Counted from the first letter of the stretch, positions 33,419-45,126 are shown. The stretch is 64,000 nt of DNA from Sorghum bicolor (GCF_000003195.3 NC_012870.2:31400769-31464768), one strand, 5' to 3'. Numbers and translations: made by a program. Notes: a model not told the origin generated them from the letters alone.

Positions 33419-33657
33419 CTTTAGTCCCGGTTGGTAGCAACAACCGGGACTAAAAGTGGAGGCCAGGTGGCACACCCTAACGCACCTTTTAGTCCCGGTT
33501 GCTGTTACCAACCGGAACTAAAGGTGGACCTTTAGTCCCGGTCCTCGAAACCGGGACTAAAGGTGGGACATTTAGTCCCAAAACCTTAGCCCCGGTTCCG
33601 TAGCCGGGACTAAAAGCCCTTACGGCCCGGGGCTAAAGCCTCTTCCCTGTACTAGTG
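33419..33657. repeat. CACTA subterminal repeats and right terminus
   Basis: Four back-to-back pairs of TTTAGTCCCGGTT / AACCGGGACTAAA-type motifs lie between 33419 and 33640, each able to fold as a hairpin. The terminal CTGTACTAGTG ends at 33657. These are the usual TNPA-binding-type repeats of grass CACTA elements. About 260 bp of AT-rich non-coding DNA separates them from the last exon. Confidence 0.88.
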
Positions 33658-35368
33658 CTCAATCATACTAGAACATTGAATGGTCGTGCATTGTCAAATT
33701 TGCTTTGTTAGTTTTAATCATTATTCTAGCTAAATAATCATTGGCTCTAGATAATTGCAATGGTGTGATATAATTCAGCGTTCTGGTTAATCATGAGCTC
33801 TAGATTAGCTGTGGATATGGCATCTGTGTAACAGAAACAAGTTAGTCCTTTGTAGGGAACATTCTGTTTTCTCATTTTTTTAATGGATTCATGTGCATTT
33901 CAGTATAGTGGGTAGCTCAACATCTGATTAAAGATCTATCTTATATAAGTTGTGTGTAAATTAGAGATCTATTTCTATTTAAGTTGTTTAGAGTTGTGCA
34001 TTAAAGAATTTAGATGACAAGGTACATTTGGTTTTTGTATTTTTGTGACCTGCATTCAAACCATTTTCATGTTCTTAGAGTAATTTTCTTTTGTTTTCCC
34101 ATAGAGCGCTTGTGTGCTAAAGACGAACAGGTCTGACTTCTGAGTTGCCTTGAACCCAAATGTGGTTCTTGCAATTTTGCAAGTTTGTATTAGCAGAAGT
34201 GAAATGATGTTGTGACATAAGAGACACTACTAGAAGCTTCAGTTCTGGCTGACACAGGTGAAAGCACTAAGCATATTTTTTTCCTCTTTTAAAGACAAGA
34301 TAATAACTTGAATCTCATGTTTTCTATTTTTAATGTAACAAAAAAGAAGGGTTTAACAGAAACATGTGTTGTTGAGCAGAGCAGAGGTGTTCGGAATCAA
34401 TTTCCAAATGGCAGGATGTCTTCTACTTGCCTTTTCACATGGCCAGAGGTCTGGAAAAAGAGGCTTCAAACATAAAAATTACTTCGGTTAAGGTTGGTTC
34501 CACTTGATAAGACTTATGCTCTTACATATAATTTATATTCTCCATGCAAACTTGTTTTCAAAGCTTCATGGTACTCTTTCCCAATTGTGACCTCATATAA
34601 AAAGTAATAAAGGGTGAAAACTTAAGAGTTGTATGGGCTATGCCATATGCCATTAAGTGAATCAAGGGGCATTTGGAATTTTAGTATTTATATACTGACA
34701 AAGGGCTTCCTCTATTGTCATCATCAATTTTTAGGTATGAACAAAAGGCCTTGTGCTTTTGTTTGTAGAGTTAATTTTAATTTGGCTTGCATATAGTATT
34801 TATTGCAATGATTATGAACATTTCATAACTCTAACATGATTTTCATTGCTATGATGCATTTTTGACAGGATGCAGCTTTTGAGAATAATTTTCGCCGAAA
34901 TGCTTATCGATGTTGTATTGCTGTTGGGATGGATGAATGTGTCATCGGAACATGGCTTCAGCATACAAGTTTTCTCTCACGATGTTGTTTGAATGGAGCT
35001 CAATCTCTTAGAGGAAATGTATAGTTGCTTGTCTTGTGTGAAATACTTTAAAACAGAGTAAACTATCAACACATTTGCCTTCTGTGTAAACACATGTTTA
35101 TAATTATTATCATGTATATTAAATTATATTGTTTGTTGTTTTTTCTAATTATATAAAATAGTCCAAATTATACTATTCCAGACGCTCGATATTCGAAAGA
35201 AATGGCTGTTGTCATTCGTGTATGTGAGAATATGGAATGTAACTTTGTTCCTTTTTTATTAAATATCACTTTAATGTCGGTATTTAATTTCACAGTGTTG
35301 TTATTTTATCATGTGATCTAATTTAAAAATTTAACTATCCCGTAGCAACGCACAGACACGCTACCTAG
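33658..35368 (+). mobile_element. Helitron-like segment with 3' CTAG end
   Basis: The segment ends cccgtagcaacgcacagacacgctacCTAG (35365-35368) followed by T, as in grass Helitrons, which insert between A and T. The terminal hairpin is imperfect here. A second end of the same family is at 42665-42668. No 5' TC end could be fixed, so the left limit is only the CACTA boundary. No Rep/helicase coding is seen, so it would be non-autonomous. Confidence 0.45.
34377..34990 (+). pseudogene. Unrecognised exon-like fragments, possibly captured
   Basis: Two short open pieces are flanked by intron-like signals. One, about 34377-34493, reads SKWQDVFYLPFHMARGLEKE and is followed by a GT. The other begins after ttgacag at 34868 and reads NFRRNAYRCCIAVGMDECV before a stop. 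I do not recognise the gene. Other frames over the first piece are also partly open, so coding is not proven. The setting inside a Helitron-like segment fits gene-fragment capture. Confidence 0.3.
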
Positions 35369-35586
35369 TCTATAGAAAAAGGCTAGACGACCTTTGAATT
35401 TACAGAATGCTACCGTTGACAAGGTGCATACTGCATATATACGACTATACATTTACAGTCAGAAAAATAAAGCGTCCTGAGTTATATATTTCTACTCTAT
35501 ATGACTATATGAAAGAACACATGGAAGAAAATTAAATTAACGACCTGACTGCGAAGCATGCATGGCTTCTTCGTTCTCTTTCTTTA

Positions 35587-35814
35587 GGGGGTGTTTGGTT
35601 TCTTCCGATAAACTTTACTGTTCGTCACATCGAATGTTTAGACACATGCATGGAGCACTAAGTATAGACTATTTACAAAACTAAAAACACAGCTAGAGAG
35701 TAATTTGCGAGACGAATCTTTTAAGCCTAATTAGTCTATGATTGGACAAAAATTTTCAAATAAAACGAAAATGCTATAGTACATATTAAACTTTACCAAC
35801 CCAACGCAACACCT
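35587..35814. repeat. MITE-like element of the GGTGTTTGGTT class
   Basis: The block starts ggggtgtttggttt and ends aaactttaccaacccaacgcaacacct, an imperfect terminal inverted repeat. The core phrases cacatcgaatgttt, gcgagacgaatctttt and gcctaattagtc are typical of a very common grass MITE. No coding. Confidence 0.7.
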
Positions 35815-37105
35815 CTTATTTACAACCACTTAGCAGGCGCTAAAAAACATATATATATAGGAAGAAGAAGAAGAGATCATCTAGAGCAGGGGGTCGGTCC
35901 ACGAAGATCTCCTCAATCAACGACTTGGGGCCCTGAAAGTGAAAGCGAAAGGGACGTACGTGAGGAGGACAGCCCAAAGGCAGACAGCGACCCAATTGAC
36001 ACGTTGATGTTTCGCGCCACATGCCTCCAGCAATTTTATTTTTCCATCCAATCCCCAGCGTACGTTCCCACCACTGGTACTGGACTCTACTGCTGGTGGT
36101 ACTTGCGCGGTCCGGCCACGAACCTGCGTGTGGCTTGCTTTGCTTATGCTTTGGGGGCGGACCAACTCCACTCTGCCTTTGTCTTGCCTTTTGCTCAGAT
36201 CGTCCGGCTTCCTCGCCAAGTGCCCAGCACTAGTTGGGAGCGTTTTCTTCTAACGACACAGATATTAGTATTAATCAAGGGAAAACAGCATTACGGACAC
36301 CTACAGAGAGTTGGTGATTAAGAAGAAACCTAGTCCTAATTCAATTCATTGGCAATGCAGAGGCAGCGAATTGCGTCCCCATCTGCATAGACATAGGGGC
36401 TGCAGACACGGCAGGGCTTAGAGCAACTACAAAGCTACTATATTTGTAGAGTTCCACCACCTGTGCAATGAAAATAGCTTCACTTCGGAAACAAAATTTC
36501 TCCAATGCTCTAGATCTATCAAATCTGGATTCACTCAAAAGGCGGATCTCAAGCCAGATTTATACCATTTTGGAGAGATGCTATACACCACTGCTGTCTC
36601 TGGTTGCACACCCTTATCCCACATGCTGGTTCATTTCATTTCTTTTTTTTCTTCTTCTTCCCCTGAGTTTTTGTGCCGGGTTATAGGTTGCCTAGCAAAA
36701 CAATGCTCCTACCTGCCAGACCCTAGCTGGCCTCCAGGTGTGCCGCCCCAACTCCAACGCAACCAGCTCATCACGACGCCGCGCTCAGATCCTACGCCAA
36801 CTCGCTCATCGTGTAGGTACCCCATCATCCACCGCTCGCTGACTCCTCCATCCTCTCCCCCTTACACCGCCACTCCCTAGCGCATTCCCCTCCAACGCGC
36901 CTGAGGTCGAGGACTCTGCAACCAGCCACGCGTGAGCTGCATCTCTCGCGTCTGGATCCACACTACACCGGTCATCCTCTGCTCGATGGGGAGATGAGGT
37001 GGAGAATACATGTTTCTAAAGCGTACGTTATGATACATGTTTAAAGCGAAGAATTATAATGACATATCTTTAAACAGTTGAATTATAATTATAGTAACAT
37101 AAGTC
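35815..37105. other. Non-coding stretch
   Basis: It contains short open frames on both strands (up to about 100 codons near 35917-36321) that overlap each other and show no motif. There is a T/C-rich tract near 36640-36665 and a GC-richer patch near 36700-36960. I see no supportable gene or element end. Confidence 0.5.
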
Positions 37106-37335
37106 TTGTTTAGATCAAATTTTTTTTTTGGATTTTGACACTATAGCACTTTTATTTTTATTTGACAAACATTGTCTAATAATGGACTAGTTAGACTTAA
37201 AAGATTCGTCTCACGATTTACAATCAAACTGTGCAATTAGTTTCTGTTGTTATCTATATTTAATGCTTCATGCATATGCCGCAAGATTCGATGTAACGGA
37301 GAATCTTTTATATTTTTAGGGTGAACTAAACAAAA
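37106..37335. repeat. MITE-like element, ttgtttag class, complete
   Basis: It opens with cttgtttagatcaaa and closes with gggtgaactaaacaaaac, which are imperfect inverted repeats. The core has gattcgtctcacgatttaca and atgcttcatgcatatgcc, typical of an abundant Andropogoneae family. It lies head to head with the next copy. Confidence 0.7.
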
Positions 37336-37340
37336 CCATA

Positions 37341-37461
37341 GGGCCTTGTTTAGTTCACCCCAAAAACCAAAAAGTTTTCAAGATTCCCTGTCACATCGAA
37401 TCTTTCGGCACATGTATGAAGCATTAAATATAAACAAAAATAAAAACTAATTACACAGTTT
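37341..37461. repeat. MITE-like element, ttgtttag class, truncated copy
   Basis: Starts gggccttgtttagttcaccc and follows the same consensus in opposite orientation to the copy at 37106-37335, but breaks off at acagttt, about 25 bp before the splice acceptor of the CCCH exon. Confidence 0.7.
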
Positions 37462-37487
37462 AACTGTCACACTCTGGCTTTTATCAG

Positions 37488-38477
37488 GTCTCTTCCATTC
37501 AACATGGAGGAATGCAGCAAATACTACTTTTAAATCCCACTCATACTCAGCAATTGTTCAAGAACGCGAGTCCTCACCAAAGTTCTCAACAACGAAATGA
37601 TGCCCTGACACAGGAGGGTGCAATTAAAATTTCCAGGAAGGCATTCATAGATCATCATGTCCCTTCCCAACACAATAAAGGATCAGGGAACACAAGCCAT
37701 CACCAAATATCTTCAAAGCCCACTCCAATTTTCAAGCCACAACAGGTCCCCAAACATCAAGGCCACAATGAAGAGGATGGTTTGAGAAAAACTTACAGAG
37801 AACAATTGTTTGATCATCAGAGGAACACTTACCATGCCCCAGAATATGATAACTCTCTATTCCAACCTCAAGGTAAGTTTGCTCAGCATGCATGTGTACA
37901 CCAGCATGGCTCCAATTATCATCAGAATGCCCATGGTGGTCGTCAGGCACATCAACCCTACGGACCAAAAAATCAGGATCAGAATAGTACTTACTGTGAC
38001 AGAGAATATATTGACCCCTCGTTCCAGCCCAGTGGAAAGTTTAATCAGCATGCAAATGCATACCAGTGTCACTCCAATTCTCATACAAATGCCCAAGCTC
38101 ATCACCAAGTGCATGAACCCTTCAGACCAAGAAATCAGGATTTCAATTCAGGCGACCAATGTTTTGGCCAGGATTACCACCAAGGTTACCATGATTACAG
38201 TGGAATGAATCGTGACCAGTATCATCCTCAACAGAGTCGGCATCAAATTTATTACGGCCACAGGCCCATGACTCAAGGCCAGTATGGAACCCAACAGAAC
38301 CATCATCAGAATTACAATGGTCGCAGGAAAATGACCCAAATCCAGTATAATTCTAGACACAACCAACTTCATCAGCAGTTTCCAGAACAGCGACTGCAAC
38401 CACAGCCTTGCCGCTACTACTGTCAACAAGGATGGTGTCGCTATGGGGAAGGCTGCTGGTATTCCCATGACATCTGA
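37488..38477 (+). CDS. Terminal exon of a CCCH zinc-finger protein gene (partial)
   Basis: An open exon of 329 codons plus stop follows a good acceptor (tttatcag, ending 37487); the internal ATG is at 37512. The protein is rich in Gln, His and Asn and low in complexity, with a tandem internal repeat of about 48 residues encoded around 37848-37985 and 38010-38150. It ends in one CCCH finger, C-x8-C-x5-C-x3-H (CRYYCQQGWCRYGEGCWYSH, nt about 38409-38468). CCCH fingers usually bind RNA. No upstream exon is found, because two MITEs lie directly before it. It may be a gene fragment moved by a Helitron, or the end of a gene whose 5' part is gone. About 200 bp of plausible 3' UTR follows. Confidence 0.6.
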   Translation, partial: VSSIQHGGMQQILLLNPTHTQQLFKNASPHQSSQQRNDALTQEGAIKISRKAFIDHHVPSQHNKGSGNTSHHQISSKPTPIFKPQQVPKHQGHNEEDGLRKTYREQLFDHQRNTYHAPEYDNSLFQPQGKFAQHACVHQHGSNYHQNAHGGRQAHQPYGPKNQDQNSTYCDREYIDPSFQPSGKFNQHANAYQCHSNSHTNAQAHHQVHEPFRPRNQDFNSGDQCFGQDYHQGYHDYSGMNRDQYHPQQSRHQIYYGHRPMTQGQYGTQQNHHQNYNGRRKMTQIQYNSRHNQLHQQFPEQRLQPQPCRYYCQQGWCRYGEGCWYSHDI

Positions 38478-38954
38478 GTGTTAACCGATAAAGGCAACAC
38501 GCTGGTGCTGCCCTGCTGTGGCCTCAGCTAACTTGAAACTTTGAAGTGGCAGGTGTAATTCCAACTCTTGTGCGACTAATGTGGAAAGTTCACTTTTAGC
38601 TGTCATGTGAGACTTCAGCCATATGGATCTGCTTCTTTTGTCTTCTTGTGTCACGCTCTTGTATTAGCAGTTCAGCAATATTTTGGGCAGTCACGATATC
38701 TTACATATCGCACTCATGAGTATCAAATTCATTTGTTGATACTTGATTTATACGAATGAATCGGTTCATGCTCTTGTAGAAATAACAATTTGAATCCTTG
38801 ACCAACAGGAATATTGCTTGAAATGCGTTTGCTATACAATCGTGAGCTAATATGTAAGAACAGTCAGGCTCATTTGTTCGATGAAGCACCAAACATTAAC
38901 GGCTACATGGACAAAGGAATCAAAATGTGGGTAAGAATCAAGAATCACAAATAT

Positions 38955-39080
38955 GGCCTTGTTTGGCTGCACTTGTATCTACTTCAATCCATATATATTG
39001 GGGTAGAAAATTAACTAATTTCTACTACAATCCACTCTCACACATGCATTGAGATAAAACATGAGTGCATCCAAACAAAC
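38955..39080. repeat. Small MITE with 14-bp terminal inverted repeats
   Basis: ttgtttggctgcac (38959) and gtgcatccaaacaa (39065-39078) are inverted repeats with one mismatch. The roughly 120-bp body is AT-rich and non-coding. Resembles small grass MITEs beginning GGCCTTGTTTGG. Confidence 0.75.
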
Positions 39081-39704
39081 TCTACAAATCTTAACATGTG
39101 TACTAGCCATTGCCGACCATTGAAATTCTCTTTATCTAGTGTTTTCTCCGGTGCATCACTAGACAAATCCGGTGCTTTATCCAGGGTTGGCCTCGCTCTC
39201 TGGAATTCACCATTATTCTTCAGTGCACACATCGTAGAGCTCTAGCGCTCTCTTCAGTTCTCAACCGCTTGTGCATCGAGTATGTACTATAACTCTAGTG
39301 CAAAACTCTGGCCTCTCTCTAGAATTCACCCCTTCCAACTCTACTTTGAACTCGGGCCCATCTGTAAACTCTGTGGCCCCACTTGAGCTCTAGTTCCACT
39401 GGACAACACTATGTGCACCACTCTGGTGCTCCTCTAAACGTGTTTCTTCACATCCAATAATTTGAGCTTTTCTTTTCTTGATGTCTTGACCTTCTTGCTT
39501 GTCTCCTGTGATCTTCATGACTGTTTTCTATCTTCAATTGAGGTGTTGGTTCCTCGATCTTCATGTAGCCTAGCTAAAGTCCATCTTTGCATCTTTAGGA
39601 CTAGTGTACCTTGTATACTACCAAACATTGTTAGTCGTAATGGTTATATTGTCATTCAACCACCAAAATAAATGGGCTCTTGCTAGGGTCCATGTGTTCT
39701 TACA
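39081..39704 (-). repeat. Decayed SIRE-type copia LTR relic
   Basis: Read on the minus strand from 39704 it starts TGTAAGAACACATGG and continues with ttttggtggttgaatgacaa and cgactaacaatgtttggtag. These match in order the start of element E's LTR (ttttggtgattaatgacaa, gactaacgtgtgttttgtag). The distal part has ccggtgc motifs like those of E. No internal region is attached, so this is probably a solo or truncated LTR, much older than D and E. Confidence 0.5.
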
Positions 39705-40595
39705 CAAGTGCTCACACAAACTCACAACATTCAAATATCACTTTCCAATCCAAATTATATCTCACTTTTTACACAAATTCCACACAGGGTGGATTAAGAG
39801 CTCTCACAAGAGTTGAACAACTTTGCAAAGCATCAAGCACACAAAAGGGGTGTGCAGGGTAAATAGCCTTCCCACAAAATTTGGCCATTTGAGATCTCTA
39901 GGATAAAAACTGAATCTCATTCATTGACTAAGAGATTATTGTGGCGAAAGGATTTAGATGATGGTAGTGAGGAGGGGAATTAGCGTGGCCCTTTAGAATG
40001 GATATTATACAGACAATCATCAAAGAATAAACACATAGTAATAATGAACTATAGGTGAATGTTTTCGTTTAAGCCCAACAAACTTGAGAGTTAATTAGCA
40101 TAGATCAGTCAAACAAACTGCACACCTTTCATCAAGGGAAAAAAGAACACTTACCTGGTGCAACTGATGCTAGATTAACACCATCTAGCTTCAAATGAAA
40201 GTTTGTACATGAACCTCCGTACTTGCAAGTTCCTTAGAACACGAAGGAATCTCTTATACAACTAAAAAGAAAGAAAGTAAACTATCTTTTGGTGCGACAA
40301 TTGTTTGGTATGTGGCTCTGCACCGTTGTGCGTTCCCAGTTCCCACGACACTTTCTAACATGCGTAGAGGTGTAAGGGTGTGAAATAAAATAAATAATAA
40401 GAAGGGATTCCCGATGCAAATATATAAGAGAGAAAGAATAAATAAACGTAGGAGGTGGAAGGGTGTAAAAATAAAGAAAAAGAAAGGATTCCTAATGTAA
40501 AATTGTTGGTGTCATAGCTCTGCCTGCGATTCCGCGAGGAGAAAGATGTCGGCAAGACCGTGTGATAACTTCCTCCGCACAAATTAGAAACTCAC
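39705..40595. other. Non-coding stretch
   Basis: AT-rich DNA with A/G-rich runs near 40380-40500. No convincing frame, repeat or element boundary was found. Confidence 0.5.
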
Positions 40596-41180
40596 GGAAA
40601 TCACGGCCTGCCTTCACCATGCGACAACTTCCTCACGCCCTTCCCCACCGCGAACCCTAGCATAGCATAGCAGCCCTCTGTGCCGCAGACTTCTGTGCTA
40701 GACTCTCTTCCCTGGGTTACTCGGTCTTGCGTAGAGTCCCTCTCGGAGGTGTGCGCGTTCGTCGCATCCATGCTGCCATCCTCGTTGTCTACGAGCGGGA
40801 GCGATGCCTTTGCAGCCCTCCTCGACTCCGAGTTCGAGCTCACCTGCAGCGCTGACTCCGCCTTCTCTAGCAACTCCTCCTCCACTTTCTCCGCCACCGA
40901 CAATGAGAGCGAGGACAAGGATCCGAAGGAGCTATAGGTTGAATCCATAACGAAACTGGTACACGCTGCGACGCCGCCTTCTTGCTCCTCCACCCTCTTA
41001 ATCCACTTGCATTTAGAGATAAGCAGATTTGCCCCGATTCCTGCTTATTAGGTTTCGTGCTTCATAGGTTTATTGAACTATTATCCGTGCTCCTCGACCC
41101 TACCATCACCACCAGCACCGCACGGCCAGGCCATGTCGGGTCACAGCGAGGAGAACCGCATCCACTGCTCGGAGCCTCCA
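40596..41180. other. GC-rich island with two opposed short frames
   Basis: This is a CpG-richer patch in AT-rich DNA. A plus-strand frame (40680-40937, 85 codons) is Ser-rich with an acidic tail (TDNESEDKD). A minus-strand frame (40601-40993, 130 codons) covers the same bases. I recognise neither. It may be the 5' exon of a captured or decayed gene; I do not call a CDS. Confidence 0.3.
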
Positions 41181-42560
41181 CCTCGATAGTAGACTACATT
41201 TGTTTCAATAGCTACAATTTCTAATTATTTACCAATGTGATTAATCCCATGTGATGCTAAGGGCTGTGATATACTCTAAAATATGATATACTCTGAACTT
41301 GTACAACTCTGGATTAGTTAATTTAACCAAATACTACATGAGTTATCATGAAATGAACAAATTATAATATAATTCAAATTTTGATGTGAACAAAAAAAAA
41401 ACATTGAGCTCTCTTTTGTTTCCTTAATGTAAATCAAAATCTAGTTGGCTTTAAAATGTTTAGTGCACATCTATCTGAATAAATATTGGTATTATTTTTT
41501 GGTTTAGAATTTTTAGTGCACTGCAGTAGAACTCTAAGAACAGAGGTACCGTAACTTTTGCATATCCACAAAAATAAATCTCTTGTAGAAATAACATGTG
41601 GACTGCATTGGTATGTCCGTATGTAAATGATTTGTACATCGACTAACTGTTTTAATATTAATTTCCTATATATTAGCAGTCCCCTATATAAGTGAGGTAA
41701 TAGTTTAAATTTTCTGTTCAGAGTGAGAACCTGAGCAAGTGAATATCATGTGTGAAGGGATTGTAAATAATTTGTTCTATTTGCAGGTAGGAGACTGGCT
41801 TTGCTTGCGTTTATTTGGTCCATAATAATTCCTTATTTATAAATTCGGTCATTGCCCAACGAGTAGCTCTATAAATACCAGTTCTTTAAAGATCATAATA
41901 GTTTAGCGATCCTTCTTACAAGTTTATACTCCTTTATAATGAAACAACACCATACTAGCAATATTCTCATCCTCTAATCAGTCTTTGACATTATATTACA
42001 TAGAAGTAGCAACAAGCACGTGATCTTGTATTGAGTTTATATCATAATTTCTAATGGGCTGATGTAGCCAATAAACTAATCTAGTTCCTACTTGAAACAT
42101 GGTTTTTGCTAATGACTGATTAAATATTGTTTCACTGCTGGATCAAGATTCATGAAGTAAACTTTTGGTTAGATATTGTTACTGTACATACTAACATTAC
42201 TTCTATCAGAGATCTGTTAATGTGATACTCTGTTTGGTTCTTTGTACATATAAGTTGTGCATATGCATGCTGTATTCTGTATAAAAATAATCACCATTTA
42301 TTTTTGGTGTCTTGATCAGGCATAGTGAGTTATCGTTGTTATGGAAGCCATCACAACTAGCTTGGGGCAATCCAAGAGAAATTCCATTTACTTTCTATTG
42401 AAAATAAGTTGTGCCTTTGTGTTAACTGTGATTGCTTCGTTAACATTCATGTAATAATGACCATTGGCTACAAATAGAATATTGCACAGATCACATTGAA
42501 AACATTATTTTTTAGTAAAACATGTGTTAATTATAACTATTATGGTCTTTTTTTGTTACC
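41181..42560. other. AT-rich non-coding DNA, perhaps Helitron body
   Basis: No reading frame of note. Intron-like sequence (tatttgcaggtaggag near 41782) suggests remnants of a captured gene, without a readable exon. It leads into the Helitron-like end at 42668. Confidence 0.4.
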
Positions 42561-42668
42561 GTTGCAACGCGCGGGTATTAATTTCACAGTATTATCTTAT
42601 GGCGCCATCCGTGTATTTTAGTATGAAAATTTATTTGTCCCATAGCAACGTATGGACACACTACCTAG
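42561..42668 (+). mobile_element. Helitron-like 3' end with perfect hairpin
   Basis: CCATA-gcaacg-TATGG (42640-42655) forms a hairpin 9 bases before CTAG (42665-42668), with T next. The preceding 100 bp (attaatttcacagt, aaaatttatttgtccc) align with the end at 35280-35368, so both belong to one family. The 5' end was not located. Confidence 0.6.
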
Positions 42669-42975
42669 TTGACCACAAAATTCAGTGCCCTACTCTTGAC
42701 ACATGTGTGACAACTAGTACGTTAACCACCAACAAAGATATTGTTAAAAAAGTGATAAACTATATTACCTCGTGTTGGAAGCTATCCATTCATCCTAACA
42801 CGGAATATAGGGGCTGTTTGGTTGCCCACATCCCGTCGATCCAGACTCCACAGATGCAATGTCATCATGATTGGTTGGGTGAACGAAAGCATCGACCTAG
42901 TTGAAGCCGTGCAAAAGATACCCTCTGACCTGGCTCACTTGGTGTGGATATTTTCTGTGTTTCAACTCAGCCAGG

Positions 42976-45066
42976 TGAAAGTCATAGTTTGGTTTTGGAT
43001 AATTGATGAAACCTATGTGTACTAACCTTTGTAATGAGTGAAATATAAGGATAGGTTGGTACACACCAAGTGATGGAGCTAGATGATGGTCATGGTGATG
43101 GAGGTGACCAAAAGATGATATTCAAGTGCTCCAATTGGAAAAGAAGAAAGAGAAAAACAAAATGGGCTCAAGGCAAAGGTATTTTTATTAGGGCTATTTT
43201 GTTTTACCACTCAAGACACCTAGCGGGTGTGAGTGGATTTAGGATAGATAACCGTACTCTAAAGAGGGGAAATCTCTAATTGAAATGGTTATCTAGTGCC
43301 ACTAAGTGTGAGTCTCATTTGCATATACCTAGTGCTTAGTGACGTGGTGAGTTGCATGAGAAAGCCTATAAAACTGATTGTGAAATGCTAACACACATGG
43401 ACATGGTGGTGTACACTTGGTGGTGTTGGCACATTTGCGAAGGAGAAGGTGTTGGAGTTGACTTTGATCAACTTAGAGAAGAGAGAGAGGCTTTTTGGTG
43501 TTCTCCAGACATTAGGATGACTTTTAGATTGAAATACTGCTTTGATCCATTATGACTTAGATTGAGTATCCATATGGATTGTATAGCCCTCTGAGTAAGC
43601 TTTCTGAAATGTCCAAGATCATCGAATTTGGAGTTCAGAGCTAGAAGTTAGCATCCTAACAAGTTTTGAGATGGTGCTGAGAATACAGGACCGGAAGTTC
43701 CGGTGGAACTTCCGGTGCTTGACCAGAAGTTCCAGTCAGCCTGACAGGAAGTTCTGGTTGGGCTGTGAGAGGTGCGCTCACGTTTGAGAAAATACTTCCG
43801 GTGTCTGACCGGAAGTCCGGTCCATGACCAGAAGTTTCGGTCCACAACCGGAAGTTCTGGTCCATGAACGGAAGTCCGCATAGGAGCTTTTGCGCATGCC
43901 GTCGTGTGTTAGGATTTACTTCCGATCTTTGACCAGAAGTTCCGGTGGAAGTTCTGGTGGGTCCGAGCCTCCACAATGATCAGATCTACTTGGACCGAGT
44001 CTCCAAGGTCAGATCTGCTTGGACCGGAAGTTCTGGTCCCAGGCACTGGAACTTCCGGTGCCACACTATAAGTACTCGTTTCCTTCGTTTTTGATGGGGC
44101 AACTCAAATAGAACACATTTTCTGACTTTCGGTGGCTCTTCTAAAGAGTAGAGAAAGCTCTCCCTTCCTCCTCTCTCACTCCCTAGGCTTTGTGCTCCAT
44201 TCAAGTGAGAGATTGAGCTCAAGTGACAGATCTGAGAGCTTCAAGAGCATCTCCTTCCTCTCCTCTCCATCTCCATAGTTTGGTGCTCATTGGTGAGAGG
44301 ATTTGGGGAAACCCTAGTGTTGTGCTTTTGTGATTTCATTCTTGTGGCACTAGGTGGTGATTGCAATTGTGGATTTCTTATTACTCTTGGTGATTGCCAT
44401 CACCTAGACGGTTGTGGATTTGTTGATTAGTGAGGGGATTTGGTGATTGTGTCCACCCCCAATATAATCAAGGTGATATTTGTGAGGGGTTCTTGGGCTT
44501 ATTCCCCAGCGGAGTGCCAAAACCCACTCTAATGGATTGCGCGTGTCATTGAGCTACCTCACTTGTGGTAGGTCCTTGCGGTGCTGGTTGTGAGCTTGGG
44601 TGTGGAATCCCAATTAACCACTGGACCACGAAGTGTTGGTCGACACAATGGGGACGTAGCGTGCCGGCAAGCACGTGAACCTCGGGAGAAAAATCGGTGT
44701 CTCAATTGTGTTTGATTGGCATTCTCCTGGTGCTTGATTGTTTAATATATTGGTGATTGGTTCATCCCCTACACGGCGGTATAAATATCTCATCCTCTCT
44801 ATTTACTTACCGTAAAGTAGTGTAATTAGTTTAATCGCTTATTTTATCTTGTGTAGCTTAGTTCACTATTGTAGCTTTTAGTGACATAGCTCTTGTGTGC
44901 CTAGTGATCATATCAACTAGAATTGTTGGATAGTTGGCTTGCAAACTCTCTATTAGAGCTAGAGCAAAAAGCTTCACTTTGTTATTTACTAACCTCTTGC
45001 TCTAATGAGTTTGTAGATTTTTAAATAGGCTATTCACCCCCCCTTTAGCCATATTAGGACCTTTTA
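42976..45066 (+). repeat. 5' LTR of element D (SIRE-type copia)
   Basis: It begins TGAAAGTCATAGTTTGG, with ggataattgatgaaacctatgt close behind, the same layout as the LTR of E. It ends just before the primer site; the expected CA terminus appears as TA. Length is about 2.1 kb. A cluster of ccggaagttccgg-type palindromic motifs fills 43680-44065. The partner LTR is outside the window, so the ends are inferred. Upstream 42669-42975 shows no gene. Confidence 0.7.
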
Positions 45067-45068
45067 AG

Positions 45069-45080
45069 TGGTATCAGAGC
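45069..45080 (+). other. Primer-binding site of element D
   Basis: TGGTATCAGAGC, the standard plant initiator tRNA-Met primer site, immediately downstream of the LTR. Confidence 0.9.
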
Positions 45081-45126
45081 CATGCTTATCGTTTACTGAA
45101 GGCTTAACAACCTCGGTGTGCAAATT

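Larger units (their letters stand above)
27349..33657 (+). mobile_element. CACTA (En/Spm-like) transposon, right part, decayed
   Basis: The right end reads ...CCCTGTACTAGTG (33645-33657), the complement of the grass CACTA terminus CACTAGTACAGGG. Before it are paired subterminal motifs TTTAGTCCCGGTT and AACCGGGACTAAA. Inside are pieces of a Transposase_24-type protein, a DUF8039-like domain, a proline-rich linker and a Ulp1 protease domain. The left terminus is not in the window; the DNA left of element B is probably part of the same transposon. It is interrupted by a probable solo LTR at 28764-30376. Non-autonomous as seen. Confidence 0.85.

Noticed and set aside
37732..38468. Minus-strand frames opposite the CCCH exon
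   Set aside because: Shadow frames of a repetitive Gln/His-rich exon; the plus strand has the zinc finger and the splice acceptor.
40601..40993. Possible cyclin-like or regulatory N-terminal exon
   Set aside because: The Ser-rich acidic peptide is too generic to assign, and both strands are open over the same bases.
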